Part shown: positions 8,561 to 17,456 of the stretch, piece by piece
How positions within the stretch are numbered: position 1 is the stretch's first letter
How the letters are laid out: the number at the start of each line of letters is the position of its first letter
Assembly (NCBI GenBank): GCA_016293975.1
Contig: JAEDCW010000007.1
Span: forward strand, 1-42,858
DNA from: Clostridia bacterium
GTDB taxonomy: Bacteria; Bacillota; Clostridia; Christensenellales; CAG-138
Length of the DNA stretch: 42,858 bases
Direction: 5' to 3'
Translations under genes and position numbers: made by a program
The notes under the pieces: generated by a model
What the model saw: the letters and a program-made list of their open reading frames with translations, nothing else
The model's database searches: none
Told to the model about the DNA's origin: nothing

Positions 8561-9244
8561 TTATTTCTCATACAACTGCCTTATCGGCTCGGCATTGAGC
8601 TTAAACTCCCTGCCGCTGTAGTCGATAAGTCCGTCGCGCTTCATCTTCGACAGCTCCGCAGACAATGCGCTCCTGTCGACGCCGAGGTAATCGGCAAGCT
8701 GCTGTCTGTTAAGTGTTATGCAAAAGCACTCCGTCCCTGCATGGCCGCACTGCTCCGTGAGATAGGATACAAGCTTCATCCTGAGCGTTTTTTGCGACAT
8801 ATGGCATTGCTTTTTAACGAGCTCCATATTCACCTTTACCACTATGTTCAAGAGATTGCTCAGGAGTTTGGTATGGAATGTACAGTTGTTGCTGCAGGCG
8901 TGCATAAGCCTCGATGCATCCATCAGAAGTACCGTGCTGCCCGTCGCCGCGTAGACACAGAGATCCTCGGTATGTTCCGGATCTATCGCCATGGAAAGCC
9001 CGAAGGGTTCACCCTGCTCATGGGTCAATATTACAAAGCTGCTGCCGTATTCGTCCTCCCGAATCATATTGACCGCTCCCTCCAATACCACGCCTAGCTT
9101 ATCAAATCCCTCCTCCCCATGCATGATGAGCTCGCTGCGCTTAAAACCCTCGATCCTCGCGTTCGAGCAGGTCATTATCTTCACTATCTCAACGTCCTCT
9201 ATGCCCATAAAAATCGGGCTGATAATTTTTCTTTTTATTTCCAT
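8561..9244 (-). CDS. Crp/Fnr-family transcription regulator 1
   Basis: A 227-residue protein with an N-terminal cyclic-nucleotide-binding-like fold and a C-terminal winged helix. The HTH reads LNRQQLADYLGVDRSALSAELSKM, with recognition helix RSALSAELSK. Scattered cysteines (CSNARIEG, HACSNNCTF) are present but not in the Fnr N-terminal arrangement, so a bound cluster or heme is unproven. It is divergent from the flavodiiron/desulfoferrodoxin operon and an operator-like palindrome lies 16-29 bp before its ATG. It probably activates that operon under oxygen, nitric oxide or redox stress and may regulate itself. A paralogue lies at 27383-28069. Confidence 0.9.
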   Translation of the reverse strand: MEIKRKIISPIFMGIEDVEIVKIMTCSNARIEGFKRSELIMHGEEGFDKLGVVLEGAVNMIREDEYGSSFVILTHEQGEPFGLSMAIDPEHTEDLCVYAATGSTVLLMDASRLMHACSNNCTFHTKLLSNLLNIVVKVNMELVKKQCHMSQKTLRMKLVSYLTEQCGHAGTECFCITLNRQQLADYLGVDRSALSAELSKMKRDGLIDYSGREFKLNAEPIRQLYEK

Positions 9245-9259
9245 TTATTTGCCTCTTTT

Positions 9260-9301
9260 GTTGTAGTTACAACGGATTATAAGTATATAATGGGGTATAT
9301 T
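9260..9301 (+). promoter_or_regulatory. Palindromic Crp/Fnr-type operator and promoter of the flavodiiron operon
   Basis: GTTGTA-GT-TACAAC (9260-9273) is a perfect 6-bp inverted repeat centred at 9266.5. A -10-like TATATT begins at 9296, 29.5 bp from the centre, which would put the operator near -41.5, the class II activation position known for Crp/Fnr proteins. A second TATAAT at 9286-9291 is also possible and would place the site nearer -32. There is no good -35, which fits activator dependence. The same GTTG-N6-CAAC and spacing recur at 28083-28124. Confidence 0.65.
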
Positions 9302-9333
9302 AATAAAAAAGTCAATCTAAGCTGAGGTGCAAC

Positions 9334-11127
9334 ATGAAAAGTATAACATCCGACATAATCTACGTTGGTGTTAACGACCATAAGACGGACCTGTTTGAGG
9401 GTCAATATAGGATACCCAACGGCATCTCATATAATTCTTATGTGGTGCTCGACGAATGTGTAACCGTATTTGATACTGTCGACATCAACTTCACGCATGA
9501 ATGGCTCGACAACTTGGGCGAAGCGCTTGGCGACAGGAAGCCCGACTACCTCGTTGTTCAGCATATGGAGCCGGATCACTCTGCCAATATCAAAGAGTTT
9601 CTTTCGGTTTACCCCGATGCGAAAGTCGTCGCAAACATCAAGACATTTAAGATGATGGAGGGCTTCTTTGGTACCGACTACGCACAGAGGCGCGTTGTGG
9701 TCGAGGATATGGGCACTCTCTGCACAGGCCGTCACACGTTCACATTCGTATTCGCACCTATGGTGCATTGGCCCGAAGTCATGGTAACATACGACAGCTA
9801 CGACAAGGTGCTCTTCTCAGCGGACGGCTTCGGGAAATTCGGCGCGCTCGATATCGATGAACCCTGGGACGACGAGGCGAGGCGCTACTTTATCGGAATT
9901 GTCGGCAAGTACGGCGTTCAGGTACAGAACCTGCTTAAAAAGGCCGCAACGCTCGACATAAGCGTGATTTGCCCGCTCCACGGCCCGATACTTACAGAGA
10001 ATCTCTCTCACTATATTGAGCTTTACAACACGTGGTCGTCATACGGCGTTGAATCGGAGGGAATACTGATCGCGTATACGTCGGTATACGGAAACACAAA
10101 GAAGGCCGTCGACCTCTTGGCAAACAAACTGCGCGAGTTCTCATGCCCCAAGGTAGTCATTATGGACCTTGCAAGGTGCGATATGTCGCAGGCGGTCGCA
10201 AACGCATTCAGATACGGACGCATAGTGCTTGCCACAACCACATACAACGCATCCATATTCCCCTACATGCGCGAGTTTATCGACCATCTGTGTGAGAGGA
10301 ATTTCCAGAACAGATCGATTGCGCTGATAGAGAATGGCTCATGGGCGCCCCTTGCGGCAAAGCTCATGCGTGCTCAGCTCTCCCAGCAGAAGAATCTGAC
10401 ATTCGCCGAGACAAAGGTGACAATAACATCGGCGCTCAATTCCAAAAGCACGGAAGCCATATCCAAGCTCGCAGAGGAGTTGTGCCGCGACTATATCGCC
10501 CGTTCGCCGCAGACGGCAGACAAGAACAACATGAGTGCGCTCTTCAACATAGGCTACGGTCTGTACGTCGTCACCTCAAACGACGGCAAAAAGGACAACG
10601 GACTCATAGTTAATGCAGTCACTCAGGTAACGAATACTCCCAACAGGGTTGCCGTCACTATAAATAAAATGAATTACTCTCATCATATAATCAAGCAGAC
10701 GGGCGTTATGAACGTCAACTGCCTCTCGGTAGATGCGCCCTACAGCCTGTTTGAGAACTTCGGCTACAGGAGCGGCAGAGCCGAGAATAAATTCCAAGGT
10801 CAGGACAATCCGCGCTCGGATAACGGGCTCGTGTTCCTCAAGCAGTACATAAACTCGTTCATATCGCTTAAGGTAACGGACTATGTCGACCTCGATACGC
10901 ACGGAATGTTCATATGTGAGGTGACCGAAGCGAGGGTCATGTCCGACAGACAGACTATGACCTACAACTATTATCTGCAAAACGTCAAGCCAAAGCCTGT
11001 GACGGAGGGCAAGAAGGGCTTCGTATGCAAGGTCTGTGGCTTTGTATATGAGGGTGATGAGCTTCCTGAAGACTACATCTGTCCTCTCTGCAAGCACGGC
11101 GTGGCTGACTTTGAACCAATACAGTAA
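9334..11127 (+). CDS. Flavodiiron protein fused to flavin reductase and rubredoxin
   Basis: A 597-residue, four-module oxidoreductase. Residues 1-245 are a metallo-beta-lactamase-like diiron domain with ligands H77-x-E79-x-D81, H145, D164 and H216. Residues about 243-390 are a flavodoxin domain (TSVYGNT at 249-255). Residues about 400-550 are a flavin reductase domain. Residues 562-597 are rubredoxin with Cys565, 568, 583 and 586. Flavodiiron proteins reduce O2 to water and/or NO to N2O. In Moorella the flavin reductase-rubredoxin pair is a separate protein (Hrb) that feeds FprA; here everything is on one chain, so NAD(P)H could drive the reaction without a partner. It is cotranscribed with desulfoferrodoxin. 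Confidence 0.95.
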   Translation: MKSITSDIIYVGVNDHKTDLFEGQYRIPNGISYNSYVVLDECVTVFDTVDINFTHEWLDNLGEALGDRKPDYLVVQHMEPDHSANIKEFLSVYPDAKVVANIKTFKMMEGFFGTDYAQRRVVVEDMGTLCTGRHTFTFVFAPMVHWPEVMVTYDSYDKVLFSADGFGKFGALDIDEPWDDEARRYFIGIVGKYGVQVQNLLKKAATLDISVICPLHGPILTENLSHYIELYNTWSSYGVESEGILIAYTSVYGNTKKAVDLLANKLREFSCPKVVIMDLARCDMSQAVANAFRYGRIVLATTTYNASIFPYMREFIDHLCERNFQNRSIALIENGSWAPLAAKLMRAQLSQQKNLTFAETKVTITSALNSKSTEAISKLAEELCRDYIARSPQTADKNNMSALFNIGYGLYVVTSNDGKKDNGLIVNAVTQVTNTPNRVAVTINKMNYSHHIIKQTGVMNVNCLSVDAPYSLFENFGYRSGRAENKFQGQDNPRSDNGLVFLKQYINSFISLKVTDYVDLDTHGMFICEVTEARVMSDRQTMTYNYYLQNVKPKPVTEGKKGFVCKVCGFVYEGDELPEDYICPLCKHGVADFEPIQ

Positions 11128-11164
11128 CAACAAAACAATCAAAACAAAAATGGAGGAAAAGAAA

Positions 11165-11548
11165 ATGAAAAATGTTGAATTCTATATCTGTGAAGTTTGC
11201 GGCAACATAATTACCTATGTTGAGAATGCCGGTGTACCCGTACACTGCTGTGGCAGACCCATGAAGAAGCTCACCGCCAACACCACTGACGCCGCCCAGG
11301 AGAAGCACGTACCCCAGGTTATTGTCGACGGCAACAAGGTACACGTCAACGTCGGCAGCGTTACCCATCCCATGAGCGCAGAGCACAGCATAACTTGGGT
11401 ATGCATACAGACCTCAAGGGGCGTAAAGCTCAACTACCTCAGCCACGACGGCAGGCCCGAAACCTGCTTCACACTCTGCGACGGCGAGAAGCTCATCGCT
11501 ACCTACGCATACTGCAATCTGCACGGACTCTGGATGGCAGAGGCATAA
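11165..11548 (+). CDS. dfx: Desulfoferrodoxin / superoxide reductase (two iron centres)
   Basis: A 127-residue protein starting MKNVEFYICEVCG, preceded by TGGAGG. The N-terminal desulforedoxin-like domain has Cys9, Cys12 and the CC pair in HCCGRPM for centre I. The C-terminal domain carries the superoxide reductase ligands: histidines in EKHVPQ, VTHPMSAEHSITW and the Cys...His of YCNLHGLW (centre II). It reduces superoxide to hydrogen peroxide without making O2. It lies 37 bp after the flavodiiron gene with no terminator between them and shares its promoter. Together they form an oxygen-detoxification operon typical of strict anaerobes. A longer in-frame opening into the upstream gene is spurious. 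Confidence 0.97.
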   Translation: MKNVEFYICEVCGNIITYVENAGVPVHCCGRPMKKLTANTTDAAQEKHVPQVIVDGNKVHVNVGSVTHPMSAEHSITWVCIQTSRGVKLNYLSHDGRPETCFTLCDGEKLIATYAYCNLHGLWMAEA

Positions 11549-11566
11549 TAAACCAAGCACCACCAA

Positions 11567-11593
11567 AGGGGATGGAGTACCATCCTCTTTTTT
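11567..11593 (+). terminator. Intrinsic terminator of the flavodiiron-dfx operon
   Basis: AGGGGATGG (11567-11575), loop AGTA, CCATCCTCT (11580-11588), then a T-run to 11593. The stem is 9 bp with one G-U pair. It sits 18 bp after the dfx stop. Confidence 0.85.
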
Positions 11594-11672
11594 ATGCCCT
11601 ATAGCATCTCTGCGGTCATTATCGCTGATACTCATTACAGCTGGATTTCGCCCATCTTATCGCGCCATTGTC

Positions 11673-11710
11673 AAAAAAATGAGACACGATTTGTTTTTCT
11701 CGTGCCTCAT
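11673..11710 (-). terminator. Intrinsic terminator of the recF-gyrB-gyrA operon
   Basis: On the minus strand ATGAGGCACGA pairs with TCGTGTCTCAT (11700-11710 with 11679-11689, one G-U pair), followed by seven T (11673-11679 on this strand). It lies 18 bp beyond the gyrA stop and faces the dfx terminator. Confidence 0.9.
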
Positions 11711-11727
11711 CGTTGATTTGTCTGTTA

Positions 11728-14208
11728 TTACGCCTCGGTATCGGGTTCAGTATTCTCTAAAGTCGTCTCCACAAGTGTCTTGTCACCCTCTTCTGCACTG
11801 ACGAGCGCCACCGATGCTACTCTTGTGCCCTCGTCTACGCGCATTACCTTTACGCCCTGTGCGTAGCGCGAGACTATGCTTATGCTTGAAACCGGCATTC
11901 TTATTACCGTACCGTCGTCCCTTATGAGCATCATATCCTCTTCGCCCGTCGTCAGTCTCATGCTGGCTAACGGTCCCGTCTTTTCGGTGATGTTGATGGC
12001 TATCATGCCCTTGCCACCCCTGTTCTGTCTGCGGAACTGCTCCTCGGGTGTGCGCTTGCCGTAGCCGTTTTCCGTCACGAGCGTCACACAGCAGCCCTTC
12101 TGAACGAGCTGGGTGTCGACGACCTCATCGTCGTCGTCGAGAAGTATCGCACGGACACCTGTTGCGGTCCTGCCCATGCACCTGACGTCTTCCTCGCTGA
12201 AGCGTATGCCCATGCCTTTTCTCGTAGCAACCATTATGTCCTCGTCGCCCTTGGAGAGACTTACGGAATTCAGCTCATCGCCATCTCTCAACCCGAGAGC
12301 AACTATTCCGCCCTTGCGTATGTTATCGAAGTCGCTCATTTGAGTCTTCTTTATGACGCCGTACTTTGTCGCCATAACGAGATACTCGCCCTCTGCCTCT
12401 GCGTCTACGGGGAATGCCGCCGTTATCTTCTCGCCGCCTTGTAGCTGCAGGAGGTTTACAATAGCCGTGCCCTTTGCGACTCTGCCCACCTCGGGTATGT
12501 TGTAGCACTTTGTCCTGTAGGCGCGCCCGAGGTTTGTAAAGAACATTATGTTGGAGTGCGTACTCGTTACGAATATGCGCTCGACGAAGTCCTCTTCCTT
12601 GGTCGCCTGACCGTTGACGCCACGTCCGCCCCTCCTCTGAGTGCGGTAGGTGTCCGTCGCAAGGCGCTTTATGTAGCCGTAATGGGTGAGAGTAACTACC
12701 ATCTCCTCTTCCTGAATGATGTCGTCAAGGTCTATATCCTCTGCAGCAGGCGCTATCTCCGTCCTTCTTGCGTCACCGTAACGAAGCGCAATTTCGCTCG
12801 CCTCGTCCTTAATTACTCCCATGAGCAGTTTCTCATCCGCAAGCAATGACATGAGGTATTCGCACTGCTTTACGAGCTCGTCGTATTCGGCTTTGAGTTT
12901 CTCGCGCTCGAGACCCGTAAGTCTCTGCAGACGCATATCGAGTATCGCCTGTGCCTGTCTCTCGGAGAAGCCGAAGCGTTCTATAAGCCCCTGCTTTGCG
13001 ATAGGCGGCGTCTGCGACTTCTTTATAAGCTCTATTATCTCGTCTATGTGGTCGAGCGCCCTAAGAAGTCCCTCTAGCAGGTGCATGCGCTCTTTGACCT
13101 TCTCGAGGTCGTACTGTGTCCTGCGGCGCACTACCTCCTTTTGGAATTCGAGGTAATGGTACAGCATCTCTCTGAGATTGAGTACCTTTGGCTCTCCGTT
13201 TACGAGCGCAAGCATTATTACGCCGAACGTATCCTGCATCGCGGTGTGCTTGTAGAGTTGGTTGAGTATTACGTTCGCATTGACGTCGCGCTTAAGCTCG
13301 ATTACAATGCGCATTCCGTTTCTGTCGGTCTCGTCTCTGAGGTCTGATATGCCCTCGAGCTTTTTTTCGTGTACAAGCTCGGCTATCCTCTCGACCAGCC
13401 TTGCCTTGTTGACCTGATACGGTATCTCCGTCACGACTATTCTCGCGTGGTTGGGCTTGTACTGCTCTATCTCGGCCCTTGCACGCACGACTATTCTGCC
13501 TCTGCCTGTCCTGTACGCCTGCCTTACGCCTGCGAGACCCATGACTATGCCGCCCGTCGGGAAATCCGGTCCCTGCACTATCTGCATCAGATCCTCGTTT
13601 GTCGAGTCGGGATTATCTATAAGCGCGCAGAGTGCGTCCGTTACCTCCCTGAGGTTGTGCGGCGGAATATTTGTCGCCATGCCGACTGCGATGCCGCCCG
13701 TACCGTTTACAAGCAGATTCGGGAACCTCGACGGCAATACCGTGGGCTGCATGAGCGTTTCATCGAAATTCGGGTAGAAGTCGACTGTGTTCTTGTCGAT
13801 ATCCCTCAATAGCTCCGTGGTAAGCTTAGACATCCTCGCCTCTGTGTACCTCATTGCCGCCGCACCGTCTCCGTCTACCGAGCCGAAGTTGCCGTGACCC
13901 TCAACGAGCGGATAACGCGTCGAGAATGGTTGTGCGAGCCTTACCATTGCGTTATACACTGCCGAATCTCCGTGGGGATGGTACTTACCGAGTACGTCGC
14001 CGACCAGTCTTGCGCTCTTTCTGAAGGGCTTGTCGGGCTGCATTCCCAGCTCGTCCATTGCGTAAAGTATACGCCTGTGTACGGGCTTGAGGCCGTCTCT
14101 GACATCGGGAAGCGCACGGTCGATTATAACCGCCATAGAGTATGCGATAAACGAACGCCTCATCTCATCTACCAGATTAACCGGTACAATCCTGTTGTTA
14201 TCTGCCAT
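11728..14208 (-). CDS. gyrA: DNA gyrase subunit A
   Basis: An 826-residue breakage-reunion subunit. The catalytic tyrosine is Tyr121 in AAAMRYTEARMS, and the quinolone-resistance region is at 76-92 (YHPHGDSAVYNAMVRLAQ). The C-terminal beta-pinwheel contains the GyrA box QRRGGRG, which separates it from ParC. With GyrB it introduces negative supercoils. Ser82 (E. coli Ser83) is wild type, but the E. coli Asp87 position is Asn86 (codon AAC at 13951-13953). It lies 11 bp after gyrB in one operon and ends in a strong terminator. Isoleucine is mostly coded by ATA, typical of the window's core genes. Confidence 0.98.
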   Translation of the reverse strand: MADNNRIVPVNLVDEMRRSFIAYSMAVIIDRALPDVRDGLKPVHRRILYAMDELGMQPDKPFRKSARLVGDVLGKYHPHGDSAVYNAMVRLAQPFSTRYPLVEGHGNFGSVDGDGAAAMRYTEARMSKLTTELLRDIDKNTVDFYPNFDETLMQPTVLPSRFPNLLVNGTGGIAVGMATNIPPHNLREVTDALCALIDNPDSTNEDLMQIVQGPDFPTGGIVMGLAGVRQAYRTGRGRIVVRARAEIEQYKPNHARIVVTEIPYQVNKARLVERIAELVHEKKLEGISDLRDETDRNGMRIVIELKRDVNANVILNQLYKHTAMQDTFGVIMLALVNGEPKVLNLREMLYHYLEFQKEVVRRRTQYDLEKVKERMHLLEGLLRALDHIDEIIELIKKSQTPPIAKQGLIERFGFSERQAQAILDMRLQRLTGLEREKLKAEYDELVKQCEYLMSLLADEKLLMGVIKDEASEIALRYGDARRTEIAPAAEDIDLDDIIQEEEMVVTLTHYGYIKRLATDTYRTQRRGGRGVNGQATKEEDFVERIFVTSTHSNIMFFTNLGRAYRTKCYNIPEVGRVAKGTAIVNLLQLQGGEKITAAFPVDAEAEGEYLVMATKYGVIKKTQMSDFDNIRKGGIVALGLRDGDELNSVSLSKGDEDIMVATRKGMGIRFSEEDVRCMGRTATGVRAILLDDDDEVVDTQLVQKGCCVTLVTENGYGKRTPEEQFRRQNRGGKGMIAINITEKTGPLASMRLTTGEEDMMLIRDDGTVIRMPVSSISIVSRYAQGVKVMRVDEGTRVASVALVSAEEGDKTLVETTLENTEPDTEA

Positions 14209-14219
14209 TTATTCCTCCG

Positions 14220-16151
14220 TTACACGTCGAGATTCGTTACGAGCTTTGAGTTGGCCTCAATAAACTCGCGTCTCGGCTCGACCTTGTCTCCCATAAGTAT
14301 GGTAAACGTCTCATCTGCGAGCATGGCATCGTCGAGAGTTACCCGGAGCATTATCCTCGATTCCGGATCCATGGTCGTTTCCCAAAGCTGTTCGGGATTC
14401 ATCTCGCCAAGTCCTTTATACCTCTGTATAGTGGGCTTGGGTTCTCTGCCTATCTCATTCAATATAGCATCGAGCTCCTCATCGGAGTATGCGTAGCGTT
14501 CTATCTTATTGCGGCTTATCTTATAAAGCGGCGGCTGAGCTATGTACACATAGCCCTGCTCGATGAGCGGACGCATATGCCTGTAGAAGAATGTCAGCAG
14601 GAGCGTCCTTATGTGGCTTCCGTCTACGTCGGCATCGGTCATACATATTATCTTGTGATAGCGGAGCTTCGCCTCGTCAAACTCTGTGTCAAATCCCGCA
14701 CCGAACGCCGTTATCATCGACTTTATCTCGTTATTGGCGAGCATCTTGTCCTTTCTGGTCTTCTCGACGTTGAGTATCTTGCCCCTGAGCGGAAGTATCG
14801 CCTGGAACTTCCTGTCTCTGCCCATTTTTGCACTGCCGCCTGCGGAGTCTCCCTCGACTATGAATATCTCACAGAGAGATGCGTCCTTTTCCTGACAGTC
14901 TGCGAGCTTTCCGGGCAATGAAGTCGCGTCAAGCTCCGTCTTTCTGCGCGTCATCTCCCTCGCGCGCCTTGCGGCATCCCTCGCCCTTGAGGCGGTTATG
15001 CACTTATCGACTATGGCTCTCGCTACCTGCGGATTCTCCTCGAGGTATTCGCTAAGCGCAGAGCCAACCGCCGAGTCAACCAACGGGCGTATGTATGCGT
15101 TTCCGAGCTTTGTCTTTGTCTGGCCTTCAAATTGCGGCTCGACAAGCTTTACCGATATGATAGCGGTCAGACCCTCGCGGACGTCCTCGCCGGAGAGGTT
15201 CTGGTCGCCGGCCTTAAGCAGGCCGTACTTCTTTGCATAATCGTTTATTACCCTCGTCAGCGCACTTTTGAAGCCCACGAGATGGCTTCCGCCCTCTGTC
15301 GTCGCTATATTGTTGGCAAATGAGAATATGTTCTCGTTGTAGCCGTCGTTGTACTGCATCGTTATCTCGACGCTCGCCATATGAGACCCGTCTGTGTCGC
15401 TTTTAGACGTTTCAAAGTAGATAGGCGGCTCATGCAGTACATTCTTGTTCTTGTTTAGGAGCATAACGTACTCGTTTATACCGCCCTCATAATAGAATGT
15501 CTGCGCCTTCTCCATTCCCTCGCGATTATCCGTCACGGTTATGCGTATGCCTTTATTCAAGAATGCGAGCTCGCGCATTCGCGTCATTATCGTATCGTAG
15601 TTATAGACTACCTCGTCAAATATCTCGGCATCGGCAAGATATGTCTCTTTTGTTCCCGTCTGATCAATGGGACAGGTGCCTATAACCTCCACGGGCGTCT
15701 GTGGGTCTCCCCTCTTGTACGACTGTCTGTACACCTTGCCGTCACGCCTTACCTCCACGACAAAATACTCCGCAAGCGCATTAACTACGCTCACGCCTAC
15801 TCCGTGCAGTCCGCCCGAAACCTTGTAGCCACTTCCACCGAACTTGCCGCCTGCGTGCAGTATGGTAAGTGCGACCTCGAGCGCCGACTTCTTCATCTTT
15901 TCGTGATAATCTACGGGAATGCCTCTTCCGTCATCCTCTACGGTAATGGAATTGTCGGCATTTATTGTCACCTCGATGTTCTTGCAATAGCCGGCCATAG
16001 CCTCGTCTATGCAGTTATCAACGAGCTCGGTTATGAGGTGGTGCAGACCTCTCTGATCTGTAGAACCTATGTACATACCGGGGCGCTTTCTGACGGCTTC
16101 GAGCCCCTCAAGCACCTGTATTTGTTCGGCTCCGTAATTCTGGTTTTCCAT
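14220..16151 (-). CDS. gyrB: DNA gyrase subunit B
   Basis: A 643-residue ATPase subunit. The GHKL ATP site is visible as ELVDNCIDEA, EDDGRGIPVD and GGLHGVGVSVVNAL, and the Toprim metal site as FIVEGDSAGGSAK and MTDADVDGSH. The length matches Firmicutes GyrB without the proteobacterial insertion. It hydrolyses ATP to drive strand passage by the GyrA2B2 complex. It follows recF by 25 bp and precedes gyrA, the normal Firmicutes order except that dnaA-dnaN is missing upstream of recF. Confidence 0.98.
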   Translation of the reverse strand: MENQNYGAEQIQVLEGLEAVRKRPGMYIGSTDQRGLHHLITELVDNCIDEAMAGYCKNIEVTINADNSITVEDDGRGIPVDYHEKMKKSALEVALTILHAGGKFGGSGYKVSGGLHGVGVSVVNALAEYFVVEVRRDGKVYRQSYKRGDPQTPVEVIGTCPIDQTGTKETYLADAEIFDEVVYNYDTIMTRMRELAFLNKGIRITVTDNREGMEKAQTFYYEGGINEYVMLLNKNKNVLHEPPIYFETSKSDTDGSHMASVEITMQYNDGYNENIFSFANNIATTEGGSHLVGFKSALTRVINDYAKKYGLLKAGDQNLSGEDVREGLTAIISVKLVEPQFEGQTKTKLGNAYIRPLVDSAVGSALSEYLEENPQVARAIVDKCITASRARDAARRAREMTRRKTELDATSLPGKLADCQEKDASLCEIFIVEGDSAGGSAKMGRDRKFQAILPLRGKILNVEKTRKDKMLANNEIKSMITAFGAGFDTEFDEAKLRYHKIICMTDADVDGSHIRTLLLTFFYRHMRPLIEQGYVYIAQPPLYKISRNKIERYAYSDEELDAILNEIGREPKPTIQRYKGLGEMNPEQLWETTMDPESRIMLRVTLDDAMLADETFTILMGDKVEPRREFIEANSKLVTNLDV

Positions 16152-16176
16152 TGATTGATCCTTTCGGCTGTTATCG

Positions 16177-17259
16177 TTATGCTTCCTCGACCTGTCCGTT
16201 TCTGCACAAAAATACCTTTGTGCCGGGAAGCTCTATGCACTTCAGACCCTCGACAGAGGTGCAGGTCAGTAAGCATTGGCATGAGCTCATAGCCTTAACA
16301 AGCTCATCCTTTCTGGTGTCGTCAAGCTCTGAGAACACGTCATCGAGCAAGAGTATCGGGGTATCTCCCCTGTGTTCGCGCACGAGAGGAACTTCAGAGA
16401 GCTTAAGCGCGAGCGCCGCCGTCCTCTGCTGCCCCTGCGAGCCGAAATACCTCACGTCGGTATCGTCAAGCACGATCGAAACATCGTCCCTGTGCGGCCC
16501 CTTAGTGGAAAAGCCCCTCCTCAAATCGTCCTCCACCGCACCGGCAAATGCATCGAGCAACATCTTCTCACAGTCGAACGACGGGGCGACCGACGGAGCG
16601 TAATCCACTCTCAGCAGCTCCTTGCCCTTTGAAATGGAGAGCTGAAGATATGAGGCTCTGTGCGCCAAATCGTTTATGAACTCCTCGCGCCTCTGCATTA
16701 TCCTCGCTCCGTGCGTGGCAAGCTGTGCGTCCCACATGAGAAGCTGATCCGTATCCTGAAGCTTCAACAGTGCGTTTCGCTGTTTGAGTGCGGCATTGTA
16801 GCTCACGAGGCTGTAGAAATACGGAGGATAGAGCTGAGAAAGCGCCATATCCATAAACCGCCTTCTGTCCTCCGGTGTGCCTTTGACTATGCTCAAAGAT
16901 TCGGGAGAAAACAGACATGTATTGATGGCACCCATAAGCTCGCCCGTGCGCTTCACCTGCTTGCCGTCGATGTAGAATCGCCTGGAGACAGAGCGTCTGT
17001 GCTTGGCCTCAATAAACACCTCTCCCACCGATGTCTGCGCCGACAGGCCGACATATGATTCGTCTTCACCCGTCTTTATGAGCTGTTCATCCTTGGTCGT
17101 GCGATGACTCCGCGCATAGGTGCAAAGAAATACGGACTCCAATATGTTCGTCTTTCCCTGAGCGTTGTCACCCACAAACACGTTGAGCCGTTCAGAGAGC
17201 GATAGCTTCAGAGTGCCGTAATTTCGGAAATTAAAGAGTTTTAGTGTTTTAATGTACAC
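16177..17259 (-). CDS. recF: DNA replication and repair protein RecF
   Basis: A 360-residue SMC-like ATPase. Walker A is GDNAQGKTN (about 30-38), the signature motif is FGSQGQQRT and Walker B is ILLLDDVFSELD. RecF loads RecA at gapped DNA with RecO and RecR. The start is a GTG at 17259, 7 nt from GAGGTG (17267-17272), just downstream of a well-formed promoter. It is first in the recF-gyrB-gyrA operon. In many Firmicutes dnaA and dnaN precede it; here the neighbour is an unrelated FMN-binding gene. Confidence 0.97.
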   Translation of the reverse strand: MYIKTLKLFNFRNYGTLKLSLSERLNVFVGDNAQGKTNILESVFLCTYARSHRTTKDEQLIKTGEDESYVGLSAQTSVGEVFIEAKHRRSVSRRFYIDGKQVKRTGELMGAINTCLFSPESLSIVKGTPEDRRRFMDMALSQLYPPYFYSLVSYNAALKQRNALLKLQDTDQLLMWDAQLATHGARIMQRREEFINDLAHRASYLQLSISKGKELLRVDYAPSVAPSFDCEKMLLDAFAGAVEDDLRRGFSTKGPHRDDVSIVLDDTDVRYFGSQGQQRTAALALKLSEVPLVREHRGDTPILLLDDVFSELDDTRKDELVKAMSSCQCLLTCTSVEGLKCIELPGTKVFLCRNGQVEEA

Positions 17260-17283
17260 CTATACGCACCTCAGTTACAATTG

Positions 17284-17313
17284 ATTATACCACAAATTAG
17301 CGTGTTCATGCAA
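17284..17313 (-). promoter_or_regulatory. Promoter of recF-gyrB-gyrA
   Basis: Minus-strand TTGCAT (17308-17313), an 18-bp spacer and a consensus TATAAT (17284-17289). Initiation near 17277 leaves about 18 nt before the GTG start. A small hairpin, ACAGCT-ATAGG-AGCTGT, lies upstream at 17358-17374. Confidence 0.75.
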
Positions 17314-17413
17314 GTCGCATATATATAAATGTAGTAATCGGTAACAAAGCGCCGTTCACAGCTATAGGAGCTGTTTACTCTGAATAAGTCCCTCCATGCG
17401 ACCCGACAAGACA

Positions 17414-17437
17414 CAAAAAAAGCACCTTGCGGTGCTT
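17414..17437 (-). terminator. Intrinsic terminator of the FMN-binding protein gene
   Basis: On the minus strand AAGCACC-GCAA-GGTGCTT (17437-17420), then a run of T. A perfect 7-bp stem about 20 bp beyond the stop codon at 17457. Confidence 0.92.
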
Positions 17438-17456
17438 AGTACTAAACTCATGTGTA

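Noticed and set aside
11728..14208. ParC rather than GyrA
   Set aside because: The GyrA box QRRGGRG and the operon with gyrB and recF identify it as GyrA.
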